Shown piece by piece: positions 47,501 through 57,292 of a DNA stretch of 64,000 nucleotides (position 1 is its first letter; each line of letters begins with the position of its first letter). Under the pieces are notes generated by a model that made no database searches, had not been told where the DNA came from, and was given only the letters and a program-made list of their open reading frames with translations. Origin of the DNA: Scolanthus callimorphus. Taxonomy: Eukaryota; Cnidaria; Anthozoa; Actiniaria; Edwardsiidae. A program made the position numbers and the translations under genes. The stretch spans positions 28,905,951-28,969,950 of the forward strand of contig CM066917.1 of the NCBI GenBank assembly GCA_033964015.1. The letters are read 5' to 3'.

Positions 47501-49028
47501 GTTTGAGTGATAAGTTCGCAATATTTTTGTCGTGGAACGAGCAACTAGAGCCGGCCTGTTGATAGGACGAGGGTCATTCAACAAGTGAAATTAAAGCTCG
47601 TTAACCAATATTACTAATTTTATGTTGCTGAAAAAGGGATAATTAGTTAATCAAGGATAAAAAAGAAAAAGAAAAAATTGACCTAAACCGTCGGATTTCT
47701 TTATTTCTCCGATTTTGCTGTAATGGGCACATTCCGAACAAAGATCTCGTCAACTACCGTTCCCGATCTGTCGAATGAATAACGGTTAGTCATCGGCCAA
47801 CCGATCTAAAGGCAAAAACCCCGATGACTTGAGCGTTTCTGCGTTCCAGGGTAATTTATAGCTCTGGTGCTCAACGCCGTCAGAGCCATCAACTTTGAGG
47901 AAGATTTTAAGGAGAAAAACATAATAGTTCTCAAACAGCAAGAGCTTAAATAAGAGCTTCTGCAAAAAGCAAACACTGAAATACTTTATTTCTTCCTTTT
48001 TCCAGGCAAGGAAAAGAGCTGCTATTACTAGTAAAACTACTGGAGGAATGGTCACAAATGGCGACTGGCGGTCACATGGTAAACGGTTCATATTAGTATA
48101 GTTACTCAAGTGATATTTATAAGAATTTTCGCGCGCTGATTGGTCGCTTATTGGTCACCTACGCGCTGATTGGTCACCTACAGGTGATTATAACATTGAA
48201 AGGATTGGGAATGCGCGAGCGAGTTTTGTTACGATCGTGAAAAAATCCAACAAAACAAGTTTTTTTGTCTAAAAACCTTATGAATCACTTGATCAATTTG
48301 ATCAATTATACCAAAACAATTAGTCGCGTCAGGCTTCGTAAATATCTGCGAAGTCACCTCGACTTCGTTTCGATGACTATTCGCCTATATTCACGTCTTA
48401 AATAATAAACAGAAAATAAATAAGGGGGTCTTCTATTTCTCTCGGCCCCCTCCCCATCGCTTTGACACTCAGTCCAGGCTATTTCCTCCGCGCGTCCAAG
48501 ATGGCGATGGCGACGGCGACTACGAACTCGGAGGTTTTTCGCGAGATAAAAACAACGCCTACGTGCAGGCTCGTCTTCTCTAGAAAAATAACTGTCGCGC
48601 AGCTCATAGTCATGAGGGCTTTATTACAGTATACAGCTAATCACAAAACGGGGGACAAATATTATGTATCCCCTTTTGAGGACCCGACTTTTGACTATCC
48701 ACGGAGGGTAACCCACGTAGGGTATTTTCAGTAAAATACCCACCCACAGTAAAAACGTTCAATCCTAAAGGCACTTTACCAGTTATTGAAATTTTTTTTT
48801 ACAAACAATGGGGCATTGATTTTGACTTGGAAACAACCTCTGTCTTTCTCCTCTTTAGATCCAGTAGCAATGAGACTATCAATGTATCATGGCATCTCCA
48901 CTCCTGACATAAGACAGCCTTTCGCGTCACTCCCGAATCTTACTGATCAAGAGGAGCCTGAATGCAACGGCCATATGGTCAGCAGTCGAGTGACTCTGAC
49001 GCAGGCGCAAAAGCGTCTGTTGCTATGA
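38516..49028 (+). CDS. SLC47/MATE-type multidrug and toxin extrusion protein, 15 exons, frameshift and early stop
   Basis: Exons 38516-38588, 38716-39121, 39657-39699, 40214-40356, 40524-40621, 41466-41579, 42020-42087, 43567-43675, 43838-43913, 44537-44606, 45369-45500, 46303-46340, 47116-47172, 48006-48078 and 48859-49028. The product exports organic cations in exchange for protons. Recognisable MATE blocks are GHLGKTELAAATLA, LCSALETLCSQAFGARN, TTWQGWSLECF, WWSFEIGAF, AVRVGNVLGANKP and GVVRGCGRQKIGVLIN. About 556 residues result, close to animal MATE1, but only if one base missing in exon 11 (near 45451) is allowed for: YVVG then reads on as LPLGLILAFV and the exon's 3' phase then fits exon 12. 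TGA at 49026 ends the frame before a hydrophobic helix. ATG 38516 directly follows an AG, so an untranslated first exon is likely. It may be a pseudogene, or the changes may be assembly errors. Confidence 0.88.
39137..39250. repeat. Partial copy of the 7795-8005 element in SLC47 intron 2
   Basis: TGTGTGGTTCCAGAAAATA, then GTTGAAAAGTGACC and a G-rich tract, match the SLC7 intron 2 element in order. It starts about 15 bases after the exon donor, as in SLC7. Confidence 0.65.
40655..40770. repeat. Foldback palindrome in SLC47 intron 5
   Basis: AACCATTATCCTGC and GCAGGATAATGGTT are the ends, with AGAATATCGTCTGAT and ATCAGACGATATTCT inside. A second inverted pair, TTATTATTCAGCACATCGAT / ATCGATGTGCTGAATAATAA, directly follows (about 40771-40959). 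Confidence 0.8.
42413..42557. repeat. Foldback palindrome in SLC47 intron 7
   Basis: CCAGAATAAACAAT and ATTGTTTATTCTGG pair around AGTGGAATCAGGC / GCCTGATTCCACC. Non-coding. Confidence 0.8.
42735..42922. repeat. Second foldback palindrome in SLC47 intron 7
   Basis: ACAAATAGATCTCGTTTT and AAAACGAGATCTATTTGT are the outer ends. ATAGATACACAGAAGACGT and its complement, and AGAATGTCATGA / TCATGACATTCT, lie within. Confidence 0.85.
43040..43310 (+). repeat. tRNA-derived SINE-like copy
   Basis: The head has a tRNA-like A box (CAGTCCAGTTGGTAGAG, about 43056-43072) and B box (GGGTTCGTACT, about 43098-43108). The body then reads TAAATAATTAAGGTGAAGG and TAGACCTTCGCGTCTTTTCG. A related body follows another B box at about 56160-56240. 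There is no acceptor stem, so it is not a tRNA gene. Confidence 0.65.
44706..45352. repeat. CACGTTATTGG minisatellite in SLC47 intron 10
   Basis: Units of about 11-12 bases, CACGTTATTG(G/A), repeat for over 600 bases and are interrupted by a MITE. The right edge lies about 15 bases before exon 11. No coding role. Confidence 0.9.
44797..45003. mobile_element. MITE family A inserted in the minisatellite
   Basis: Ends CATTCTCGTACCCAGAG and CTTTGGGTTCGGGAATG are flanked by gttattggc (44788-44796) and gttattggt (45004-45012). The target lies within a minisatellite unit, so part of that duplication could be array periodicity. Confidence 0.8.
45895..46262. repeat. About 24-bp minisatellite in SLC47 intron 11
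   Basis: The unit CGCTCCATTAAAATCCCATC (plus a few bases) is repeated more than a dozen times with variation. It ends about 40 bases before exon 12. Confidence 0.9.
46715..46945. repeat. Dispersed repeat, copy 1 (copy 2 at 56786-57022)
   Basis: GCACGCTTAATATTCGTCCA starts both copies and GAGCCCCTTT ends both, with close identity between. A fragment around AATCAAAATAATCCTCCTGG also occurs near 34425. It lies in SLC47 intron 12. Confidence 0.8.
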
Positions 49029-49202
49029 AAACGACTATTGCCGTTTGTGTTGGCGTTGATCGTTTTGGGGGCATCCGTTGGGATTCGTTTGCTGGTACCT
49101 GTACAGCACAAGGGCTTTAGGAATGTAGGAAATTACACGAATGGATCAAATATTACGACACTTAGGCCCTCCACAATACCGAGGAATTTTACTACTAGAT
49201 GA
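49029..49202 (+). other. In-frame extension past the SLC47 stop encoding a last membrane helix
   Basis: The frame stays open for 57 codons after the TGA at 49026-49028 and encodes KRLLPFVLALIVLGASVG, then a polar tail with N-glycosylation sites. Human MATE1 ends in a comparable thirteenth helix. The pattern fits either a nonsense change of an ancestral sense codon or stop readthrough. The base context after TGA is AAA, not the classic CTA readthrough signal. Confidence 0.65.
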
Positions 49203-50143
49203 GGCTTGTGAGTTGTGACACATCCACAATTGCACCAAAACTTGCTACATTTCTAGTGATCCTACGAGCCTGGAATTTCACAATTGTCTCACCCTCAGAT
49301 CCTCCAAGGAAAAAAAATATGACCCCAATTTGCCACTCGATACCAAACCATACTTTTATTTGTCTAAAAATATTTTGACTTTTTTCATACTATTATTTAT
49401 GTAGAAAATATTTTCTTGTTATATACTATTATTTATTTTGAACATTACCCTCAATGAGGTCAGTCATTGTGTAGCAAGGTGTCAACAAATTGCGATCTCG
49501 GGAGTAAACAGAACATTCCATACTCGTAACATGGTATGTTTGGCTCACACAGACCCCTTATTTTTGGCAGTAATTTTGACTCCTGAGCCATTTTGCTGCC
49601 TTCATTTCTCTTTTTAGAAAAAATCTGATCCCTGATTCCCACTCTTACTATTTATTTTCCGAGCCTGCTCCTCGGAGCCCTGATCCCGGCCATATATAGG
49701 GCTTTGTTGATCCCTGCGCCCATATATCATGTTACGAGCCTCGCTGTGTTCACACTCGATAAAAAAAACCTTTGAGGCGGAGATTTGCACCAAAAATAAC
49801 AATGTGCCCATATACATTTACTTTAAAATACCCCGTTTTACGGTCACTTTGCGAAGTGAAATACGATGGAGAGCTTTGCTCTACTCCCTTAATGACTATA
49901 TACGCTTTTTAACACATTTTATGGAAGTAGACTCGTGTTTCTGTGGCGTAAGTAGCATGAATGTCAGCCTTCTCTTCGTTGTAGATCGTACCCTCAAGAG
50001 CGAAGGGAAGGCTGAAATTCAGGCTACGCCTAGCCCAGACTGAATCGATTCATCTTTTTAATATCGTTAAAATGATAAAAAAAGGGTTGTGGCTCGCATG
50101 TTTGATGCAAGTGTGCTTTTCTTTTCTAGTCATGGCTAACCAC
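49203..50143. other. 3' flank of SLC47
   Basis: AT-rich, no recognised gene. A repeat containing CGTACCCTCAAGAGCGAAGG and GGCTGAAATTCAGGCTA lies near 49990-50030. Related copies occur near 58060 and 60950. Confidence 0.45.
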
Positions 50144-50157
50144 TAGTTAGTCTCACA

Positions 50158-50255
50158 CGCAGTAGCCCATTATTCGTGTCGGTAACGCAACGCCTCCCGT
50201 CGTGGTGAGGGGAGCGTTGCGTGACCGACAAAGGACGGACTGCGTTGTGGGCTAA
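50158..50255. repeat. Foldback related to the SLC7 intron 1 element
   Basis: GTCGGTAACGCAACGCCTCCC pairs imperfectly with GGGGAGCGTTGCGTGACCGAC. The motif GCGTTGCGTGACCGAC is shared with 7317-7332. It is probably a shortened relative of that element. Confidence 0.6.
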
Positions 50256-50852
50256 AATATTGAAGAAGAAAAAATTTTTGTCTACTATACTCATCTTCTA
50301 GTCTCCCACTTGCAATCGTCAGTTAATTCATAGTTCCGACCTGCCATTCAAAGCCATAGTTACTGTTGTTATGTCCCACAAACAAACCAGGGTTTTCCTC
50401 AAAAAAACCTCCAAAAATATTCCGATCCAGCTTAGGTTTACCAGATATCTCTATCTTCGGATCATCTCAGTTTATACTGTCATAAAAGGCAAAAAAGTGC
50501 TGCAAATCGGACTGATTTCGGAAGTCCTGAAATACTGTTTGTTGGACACGATCAGTCCCCATTGGAGAATCTTTCCAACTCTGATTGGTATCTCCAGATA
50601 GCGTGAAATGGCTCAATTGTTTGATCGGAACTATGAATTGTCTCATTCCGAAAAACGTAAAACAGGAGAAATTACAAATACAAATCATATCGTGCCCATG
50701 ATCAGTGGCGGATCCAGGGGGTTCGAATGGTTCATGGAACCCCCCCTTGAGCACAAACAATGAGGATTTTATAAGCCTAGTTGGAGTTAAAATTTCGTGT
50801 TCAGTGCGCATGCGATTTTAGTCAGAATCTTTTGTTGAACTTTTCTTTGTTC

Positions 50853-51074
50853 CATTCTCGTACCCAGAGCTCCCCGGCTCGTCTCCTCGAGGGGGAGGCT
50901 CTGGTGACAGCCACTGGCGCATGCGCGAGATTTGATACAGAGCCGATGAGAGAAACATCTTTCTGCGCATGCACCAACGTTTAAATTCAGCCAATCAGCA
51001 AAGGTCCTGGACATAGATGTCACCAGAGCCTCCCCTGCGAGGAGACGAGCCGGGGAGCTCTGGTACGAGAGTGC
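50853..51074. mobile_element. MITE family A, 9-bp target duplication
   Basis: CATTCTCGTACCCAGAG begins and CTCTGGTACGAGAGTG closes the element. tctttgttc occurs on both sides (50844-50852, 51075-51083). The interior is very close to the copy at 2991-3211, including GCGCATGCGCGAGATTT. Confidence 0.83.
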
Positions 51075-51605
51075 TCTTTGTTCTTGTTAAACAAAAGATA
51101 TCAAGAAATTCGGACTAAAATCGCATGAGAAGCATTACTTGGAAGACCATTCGACAACTTTCCCTGCTTGTTTACATCGGAACGGTTAAGTTCTAGTCGA
51201 CAGTAAGTCAGATAACTTCTAAAAAACATTTACCACAGAAACGTCGACACAACGTAGAGTATATAGTTTTAAGTACAATATTTCGGCTGGCCAAATCAGC
51301 CTTCTTCAGGTATTTTGAATACCCCCCTCATACGGTCCGGAAATTTGTAAAAAAAATTAATAAAAATCTTTTTACTCAGTATTTCTAGAACTCTCCATAC
51401 AAACACTGTATTTTGTAAAATTCTGAGCCTGGGTCATGACCAGTGGTTCAACTGCAAAAGAAGGCGCTGACAGGGATCTTTCAGTCTCGTATCCAGACGT
51501 TATTTTTTTGCCGTCTCTTGAGGTGATTTATCTGTGAAAATTGTTTTGGAGGCGTAGGGACTGGGGTTGAGTATCATATGGCGCGCAATGAACTCTGGGA
51601 TAAAA

Positions 51606-51854
51606 TTCTCCGCATATCTCATAACTCTGCGCGCCCTGTTAACTATCCCACAACTACCTGCGCGCCCTGCTAAAACTATCCCACAAGTCTTTGCGCGCCC
51701 TTAAAAAAACGGAAAGCGTCTGGGTACGAGACTGTTTTCTCCGCATATCCCATAACTCTCTGCGCGCCCTGTTAAATATCCCACAACTCCCTGCGCGCCA
51801 TGCTAAACTATCCCACAAGTCTTTGCGCGCCCTAAAAAAAACGGAGAGCGTCTG
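51606..51854. repeat. About 120-bp tandem duplication
   Basis: Two copies starting TTCTCCGCATAT contain TATCCCACAAGTCTTTGCGC and end in AGCGTCTGG. Within each, CTGCGCGCCCTG-like words repeat. Confidence 0.85.
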
Positions 51855-52186
51855 GTAAAAGACTGGGGATCTTTAGCTTGCGTGCATGCAGCTAGCATGT
51901 ACCTGTTTTTGTTGCGGAGTGCCCCATACATCACGGAACAAACAACGATACACCAGACAAATCACAACACGCAGCGTGTATTTGAGAGGCCGAGGGTCGT
52001 CAGGCCCTCTCAGCCGTTGAAAAGTAAATACCGGGAAATCGAGATTTTTCTATCGGAAAAATAAAATTCCGCCTGATACTCGGACTAAAGAGGACCGAGA
52101 AAGTAACAGTATAAAAACTTGAGTATATTTTATAAAAAGATCACTTTTTATAAGCTTGGTATGTAAAGTGTCATTATCTAAACAAT

Positions 52187-52430
52187 CTAGACAAACAATA
52201 GCCTGCTTGCAGGCGGTACTAAGTGTTTTTATCGCGGAAAACCCGGTCCGTTCGATGATCGGGCGCCATCTTGGAAGTTTGAGGCGCGCGGTCCCGGGGG
52301 CGAGTTGCGCTCGCCCCTCCCGTGACCGCGCGCCTCAAAATTCCAAGATGGCGCCCGATCATCGAACGGACCGGGTTTTCCGCGATAAAAACACTTAGTA
52401 CCGCCTGCAAGCAGGCTAGACAAACAATAG
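52187..52430. repeat. Near-perfect 214-bp palindrome between 15-bp direct repeats
   Basis: The arms CCTGCTTGCAGGCGGTACTA... and their complement pair almost perfectly from 52202 to 52415. The identical 15-mer ctagacaaacaatag lies immediately outside both ends. The arms include GGGCGCCATCTTGGA. A single related arm is present at 35656-35790. The ORFs here read through both arms and are artefacts. Confidence 0.88.
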
Positions 52431-54077
52431 TCCACCCGATTTTTAAGATCAACAAAACAACAAACAAAGTATTGAACTGAAAAATCTTTAACGGAAAAAA
52501 TTATTGTCATAGTAAAAACTAGGAGCGTTGCGTGACTCGATTCGGGCGGCTGCCGTGCTCCCTCGCTTTTAGCATTTCTAGTATAAGCTACGAAAAAAAA
52601 AAAAAAACTTGACATGCCTACTGCTAAACTTAAACTAGAAAACCAATTATCTCTTTATTTGAAAATGAAATAAAATATAAAAGAATCACGACAAAAAAGG
52701 AAAAAATATAGATAATTAAAATGGAATGTAAAAAAATATATTAATTAAGGAAATGCAAAAAAAGTATTATATTAAAAACGTCTGGACAGAAAAAGAGATA
52801 AACTTCGAACGTAACCTTTGGCCAGCAGGAAGTAACTTTTTCTGTATAGTTGGACTGCCAGGTGTTTAATATTGTTGCGTGACAGTGTAAATAGATACCT
52901 CGCCGGAAAAACCAGTTTAGATGACCGCGAGTGTACGCCTTTTCTCTTCAGCTTTGGGCCTACAAAGCGATGAGTAGTAATCGATAAATTCGTATCCTAG
53001 GCGCTGAAAAAATACACAGAGCCTGTGCTTCTATTAACACTGTATTTCAATAACTTCTCACCACCGACTGGATGTTGGTTTGCTTCAATTCACGGCGACA
53101 AAGGCGGTCTTAGCTGCTGTTCTATCTTGAACTTTGAACTGGTATGTGCATTTGTCGTAGATTTAAAGCAGTTAAGCATTTACGTAGAAGCTTGCAAGGA
53201 AGGTTTTCAACCTCCTTGCTTGAACAGTATGAACTGTATTGTAGGGGTATAGAATCGAACACGCGAAGACCTTGTTTTAGAATTCGAACGTTAACTTTTG
53301 TATAGGGATGATGGGACGATCTTTTTAAAGTAATATACTAAGAGATTATTAACCAAGCGCGCGGGTCTGTACGGGAACTATCAAACCGAGGTCTTGCAGT
53401 ACGGACCGAGCGATAGCGAGGAATGTACAAAAAGACCGAGGTCTGATATTTCCCGTTCAGACCGAGCAAGTGAGGTTAATAATTCGTTTATTATATGGCT
53501 CATTTAAAACTGTCGAAAATTGAATTATATTTTGTCTACATCCGGGAAACGGGGCTAAATACGGAAAAATATAGCCCGTGGGGAATACGCAAAATACAGC
53601 CTGTGTGCCAGCCAATCAGATCACAGGAAATTATCAAGCCATATAATAACCGGGAATATAGAAACTGATCAATTCACTCCGGTGAACAGCACTTGCATTT
53701 TGAAAGGGTGAGAATTCGAACATCGAGAGAATTTTGCGACAAGAGATCATTCTATACCCCTTATAGTTTCAGAATATTAATGTGAAACAAGAAGTTAAAG
53801 ACGAAGCGAAAGAGTGAATTTGGATACAAGCTGACTAGAAGATGAACATTTGACCTGGGGAGGGTTTGGGGAGGAGGGGGGGGGGGAAGGGTATTTCAAG
53901 GTTAAAATGGGATAACTACGGTGGCGGGTGGCCCGCATAAGTGCACGGCAAAACTCCATATCAAGATAAATGTGTCGTTTTTGTCAATGCCAACCCGTGC
54001 GTGACGCGGGCTACCTGTGTTTGAATTTCCGGGCTCCTGGGGCCAAACTAAAGTGGCGGCCTACAAGAACAGCGATT
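52431..54077. other. Gene-free interval
   Basis: AT-rich sequence with no recognised gene. At 53341-53660 an inverted pair, AACCAAGCGCG.. / ..ATATAATAACCGGG, and repeated GACCGAG words suggest a decayed element. At about 53970-54055 a motif with GCCAACCCGTGCGTGACGCG recurs at about 57750. Confidence 0.45.
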
Positions 54078-54627
54078 CTCACGGCAAAACTCTTATTTCT
54101 CATGGCAAAACTTTGATTTCTAGATCTCACGGCAAAACTCTTATTCCTCACGGCAAAACTCTATTTCTCTCTCGCGGCAAAACTCTTATGGCCACGGCAA
54201 AACTTGATATCTTCCACGGCGGAAGTGAGCTTCACGGCGGAAGTGAAAAAGCAACCGGGCCCAGTAGTACCCGACGTGAAGTGCCTATCTTTGCACCGGA
54301 TTAATGGTTAATGGCTAATGGAAATGAACTAATTCGATCAGATATCTGAACTAAACGTAAATCATTGGAAAATCGTGCATTCGCCGACCTATCCGCCAAT
54401 CTACATTCACTTCCGCCGCGAAGCTCACTTCCGCCGTGGAAGATACAGTTTTGCCATGGCTATAAGAGTTATTGCCGTGGACAAATAAGAGTTTTGCCGC
54501 GAGAGAGAAATGAGAGTTTTGCCGTGAGAATATAAGAGTTTTGCCGTGAGGAATAAGAGTTTTGCCGTGAGGAATAAGAGTTTTGCCGTGAGAAGTAAGA
54601 GTTTAGCCGTGAGAAGTAAGAGTTTTG
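54078..54627. repeat. Mirror-oriented CACGGCAAAACTC arrays (foldback)
   Basis: At 54078-54210 about 20-bp units CTCACGGCAAAACTCTTATT repeat. At 54440-54627 the complementary unit AATAAGAGTTTTGCCGTGAG repeats. Complementary ACGGCGGAAGTGAG / CTCACTTCCGCCGTG words sit between. The sequence would fold into one large hairpin. Predicted ORFs are repeats. Confidence 0.85.
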
Positions 54628-54646
54628 CCGTGCACTTAGGGACCGG

Positions 54647-55460
54647 TCATTAATTAAGTCGTGGGGGGGGGGGGGGGGGGGGGGGGTGGAGGAGAAAATA
54701 CCTGTGATCCAAAAAATTTCAAGAACCCCACCTAGCATTGATTGTTTTCAGGAGCCCCCCTCTGAGAGACTGAAACATTTCAGGACCCCCCATTCCCCTC
54801 CATCCATGTCAGTCAAAATTATTCAAACAGGTCCTGAAGGGGGTCCAAATCCCATTTCTCGGTGTAAAAGTTTCGCAAGATCCCAGTCCTGAAGTTTTTT
54901 TTCACAGAAATCCCAGTCAAAGTTTTCAAATTCCCAGCGTTAAAAAGTGACTTTTAGACATGTGTACAGAGTGTTTGTATTGCAGTCGTAGGGCAAAATT
55001 TTAAAAGCAGTTCACAAATTTTTAAAGCCACTCTTCACAGACATTGATATTTGATTGTTGGTTCAGTTAAAGGCAAATTAACCTTTCTTAACATTTTCCC
55101 CATTTCTAGTTCTATTGGCCAAATCCCAGTCCCAGTGACTCCAATCCCATTTCCAGGCCTAACATAAGGTCTCCCACAATGGATATATCATGGCAAGTCA
55201 CCTCCCCCTCCCCCTCTTCTGAAGGCAGTATGTGGGTCTCTTCAAATGATCAGGAGAGTTAAGATTGTGCAGATGGCGAGCGCGCAGCGCGAGCCGAATT
55301 TTTTTTTTAGACTTTTTGCTGATAAAGACAAAATATTTTTTTCTCAAGACCCCCCTTAACTGCCATTTTCGCCTTTCAAGACCCCCCTTGTGTTCGCTTA
55401 AAAAATTTCAGGGCCCCCCATTTTCTCCCCCACCCCCCCCCCCCCCCCCCCCACCCTAAA
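54647..55460. repeat. Dispersed repeat, second copy (see 1-1511)
   Basis: It begins AGGGACCGGTCATTAATTAA followed by a G tract. Its 54968-55460 part matches 1-1511 without the 1-kb insertion. TCCTGAAGGGGGTCC near 54834 resembles the terminus of the element nested in the other copy. Confidence 0.75.
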
Positions 55461-56081
55461 AAATACCTGTCAGAAAAACTGTATCAATTATCTAGGTGAA
55501 CCCATGGGCGATTCTGTCAACATTGTTAATATTTATTCAACAATTGATAACTTTACGGAACAAGCTTCCAGAACCCGACGTCTGTGCAAGCTGATAATCA
55601 GGGAAATTCGCCCACTCCCAAATTCAGGGGAAAATGAATTATCGCGAATTAGGGCAAGTTGAAAAAGTCCCCGGATTCTAATGGTCCGTCCCTAATGGAG
55701 GTGCTCAAGGGAAGTCATGAAACTCACTAGATGCGCACTCTTTATTCGAGAGTGAGTTTGACTAAAATGCTGCCTTTAATGTTGTCTAATTTATCGTCTT
55801 CCTGTCGAGTAATCTTGATCTCTCACGCTGGTTTTTAGAAGCACCATAATAAGACAAAACAATTTGGACACATATTTCGGCTCTAAAAGATGCCGATCTC
55901 CCTAAAATTTTATTGAAGGTCAAGATCACCCCTAAAAGAGACCAAATCCCGTGATTTTAAAAGATACGACGCCATCATCCCTGACCAAAAAATATGGGAG
56001 CCCCCCCCCCCCCGGGTCGGGGACAGGGCATATTGACCTGTTACAGTCTTCTAACATATGGCCCTCATGAGTGTGAGTGTG
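55461..56081. other. Gene-free interval
   Basis: No coding exon or named repeat is recognised. Low-complexity C tract near 55999-56015. Confidence 0.4.
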
Positions 56082-56260
56082 TGTTAGTATGGTGTAGAGT
56101 GCCGAGCTTATGTGCGGGAGGTTGTGAGTTCAAACCCTGGCCGGACCAACACTCAGGGTCTTTTCTAAATAATTGAGGAGAAGGTGCTGCCTTTGTTCCA
56201 AGGTCTGCAAATGGTTAGACCTTTGCGTCTTCTCGGACGCATTTAACACGTTTAACACAT
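56082..56260 (+). repeat. Second tRNA-derived SINE-like copy
   Basis: A B-box-like GAGTTCAAACCCTGG (56126-56140) is followed by a body, TAAATAATTGAGGAGAAGG and TTAGACCTTTGCGTCTTCTC, that matches the copy at 43040-43310. The heads of the two copies are different. Confidence 0.6.
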
Positions 56261-56411
56261 TACTGTGTTTACTTGTGCTTCAGACTTCTTAGTTCAGTTT
56301 GCAGTAAGAGGCAAGTGGGATCATGTGGCGCGCGACCTCCTTCGCGAACTGTGTACTGCCCTTCTGTGGACGAATTGGAAGGTAACTCTTTTTTCACGGC
56401 ACTAGAGTGGT

Positions 56412-56604
56412 CCTCAATCGAGCCAGTCATCTTTTGGCCAGCGGCAAGATTAGGGCTCTCTGGTGCCGATGTTTTTCGGTTTGAAACTGAGGTTGTAAAT
56501 TCGTTATGTTCTTGATATTCCACGAATGATCACAAATTGGATTCCCCCAGAGCCACGAATCTTGCCGCTGGCCAAAAGATGACGGGCTATTCAGAGTACG
56601 AGAT
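56412..56604. mobile_element. MITE family B, uninterrupted copy (empty site)
   Basis: GTCATCTTTTGGCCAGCGGC pairs with GCCGCTGGCCAAAAGATGAC. The stretch ACAAATTGGATTCCCCCAGA spans intact the point where the copy at 29924-30675 carries its nested insertion. The left terminus is decayed. Confidence 0.75.
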
Positions 56605-56785
56605 CGATCCCCTTCCCCTTCCTCCGCTCCCCCTGTCCCTCCCCACCCACAATAGATCCTGTACTGAATAGCGATGGATATAACACATAAATGCCAAGTT
56701 GCCCATGTTAAAAGTAGCCTGCGTAGCAAGCGTTTCCGTGGGGTTTTAAGGTCAGTGAAAAAGCCTCTAAAAATGCGAACCTCTG

Positions 56786-57022
56786 GCACGCTTAATATTC
56801 GTCCACCGTGGACATAAAATAAGTAACATTGTAACCGTGAAAACACATGTACATTTGACCGTAGTAATCAAAATAATCCTCCAGATCAATAGAAAAACGT
56901 TTCAAGTGTTAGACAAATGCAGTTCTAGGTTGTTTTGAACTGTTATCAAGAGGATGGAATTGGATTGCGATTTGAGCTATTTTCTTGTCAGAGAAATGAC
57001 CAGCAAACGTGCGATGAGCCCC
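56786..57022. repeat. Dispersed repeat, copy 2
   Basis: It matches 46715-46945 along its length and lies directly 5' of the inverted-repeat element that overlaps the next gene's apparent start codon. Confidence 0.8.
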
Positions 57023-57027
57023 TTTAC

Positions 57028-57292
57028 CACTGTATACATTGCTACGCGACCTTCAAAATTCAATGTTGCGACGGGCGATTTTACGCAAGAAAATTTTAAT
57101 ATCAATTTTCTTGAACAGAGAGTTAAACATTCTAGGCAAGGGAAGCCAAAGGATAGCTTAAAACCATTTTGGTTGATTTCGCAAGTAAAGCAGCCGAATC
57201 CAGCGTTTTGGTTTGATATGATTGACGGCTAAAAATCGCCAATCGCACATCGCAACATTGAATTTTGAGGTCGCGTAGCAATGCATACAGTG
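57028..57292. mobile_element. Inverted-repeat element overlapping the dehydrogenase start codon
   Basis: CACTGTATACATTGCTACGC at the left pairs with GCGTAGCAATGCATACAGTG at the right. The paired arms continue through AAAATTCAATGTTGCGA and its complement. The ATG at 57281 lies inside the right arm. Confidence 0.8.

Noticed and set aside
48462..48734. 90-residue ORF in SLC47 intron 14
   Set aside because: No recognisable domain, no compatible splice sites linking it to neighbours, and it lies in repeat-rich sequence.
52219..52615. ORFs of 80-128 residues across the 52-kb palindrome
   Set aside because: Both strands give the same peptide because the sequence is a palindrome; no domain, no splice context.
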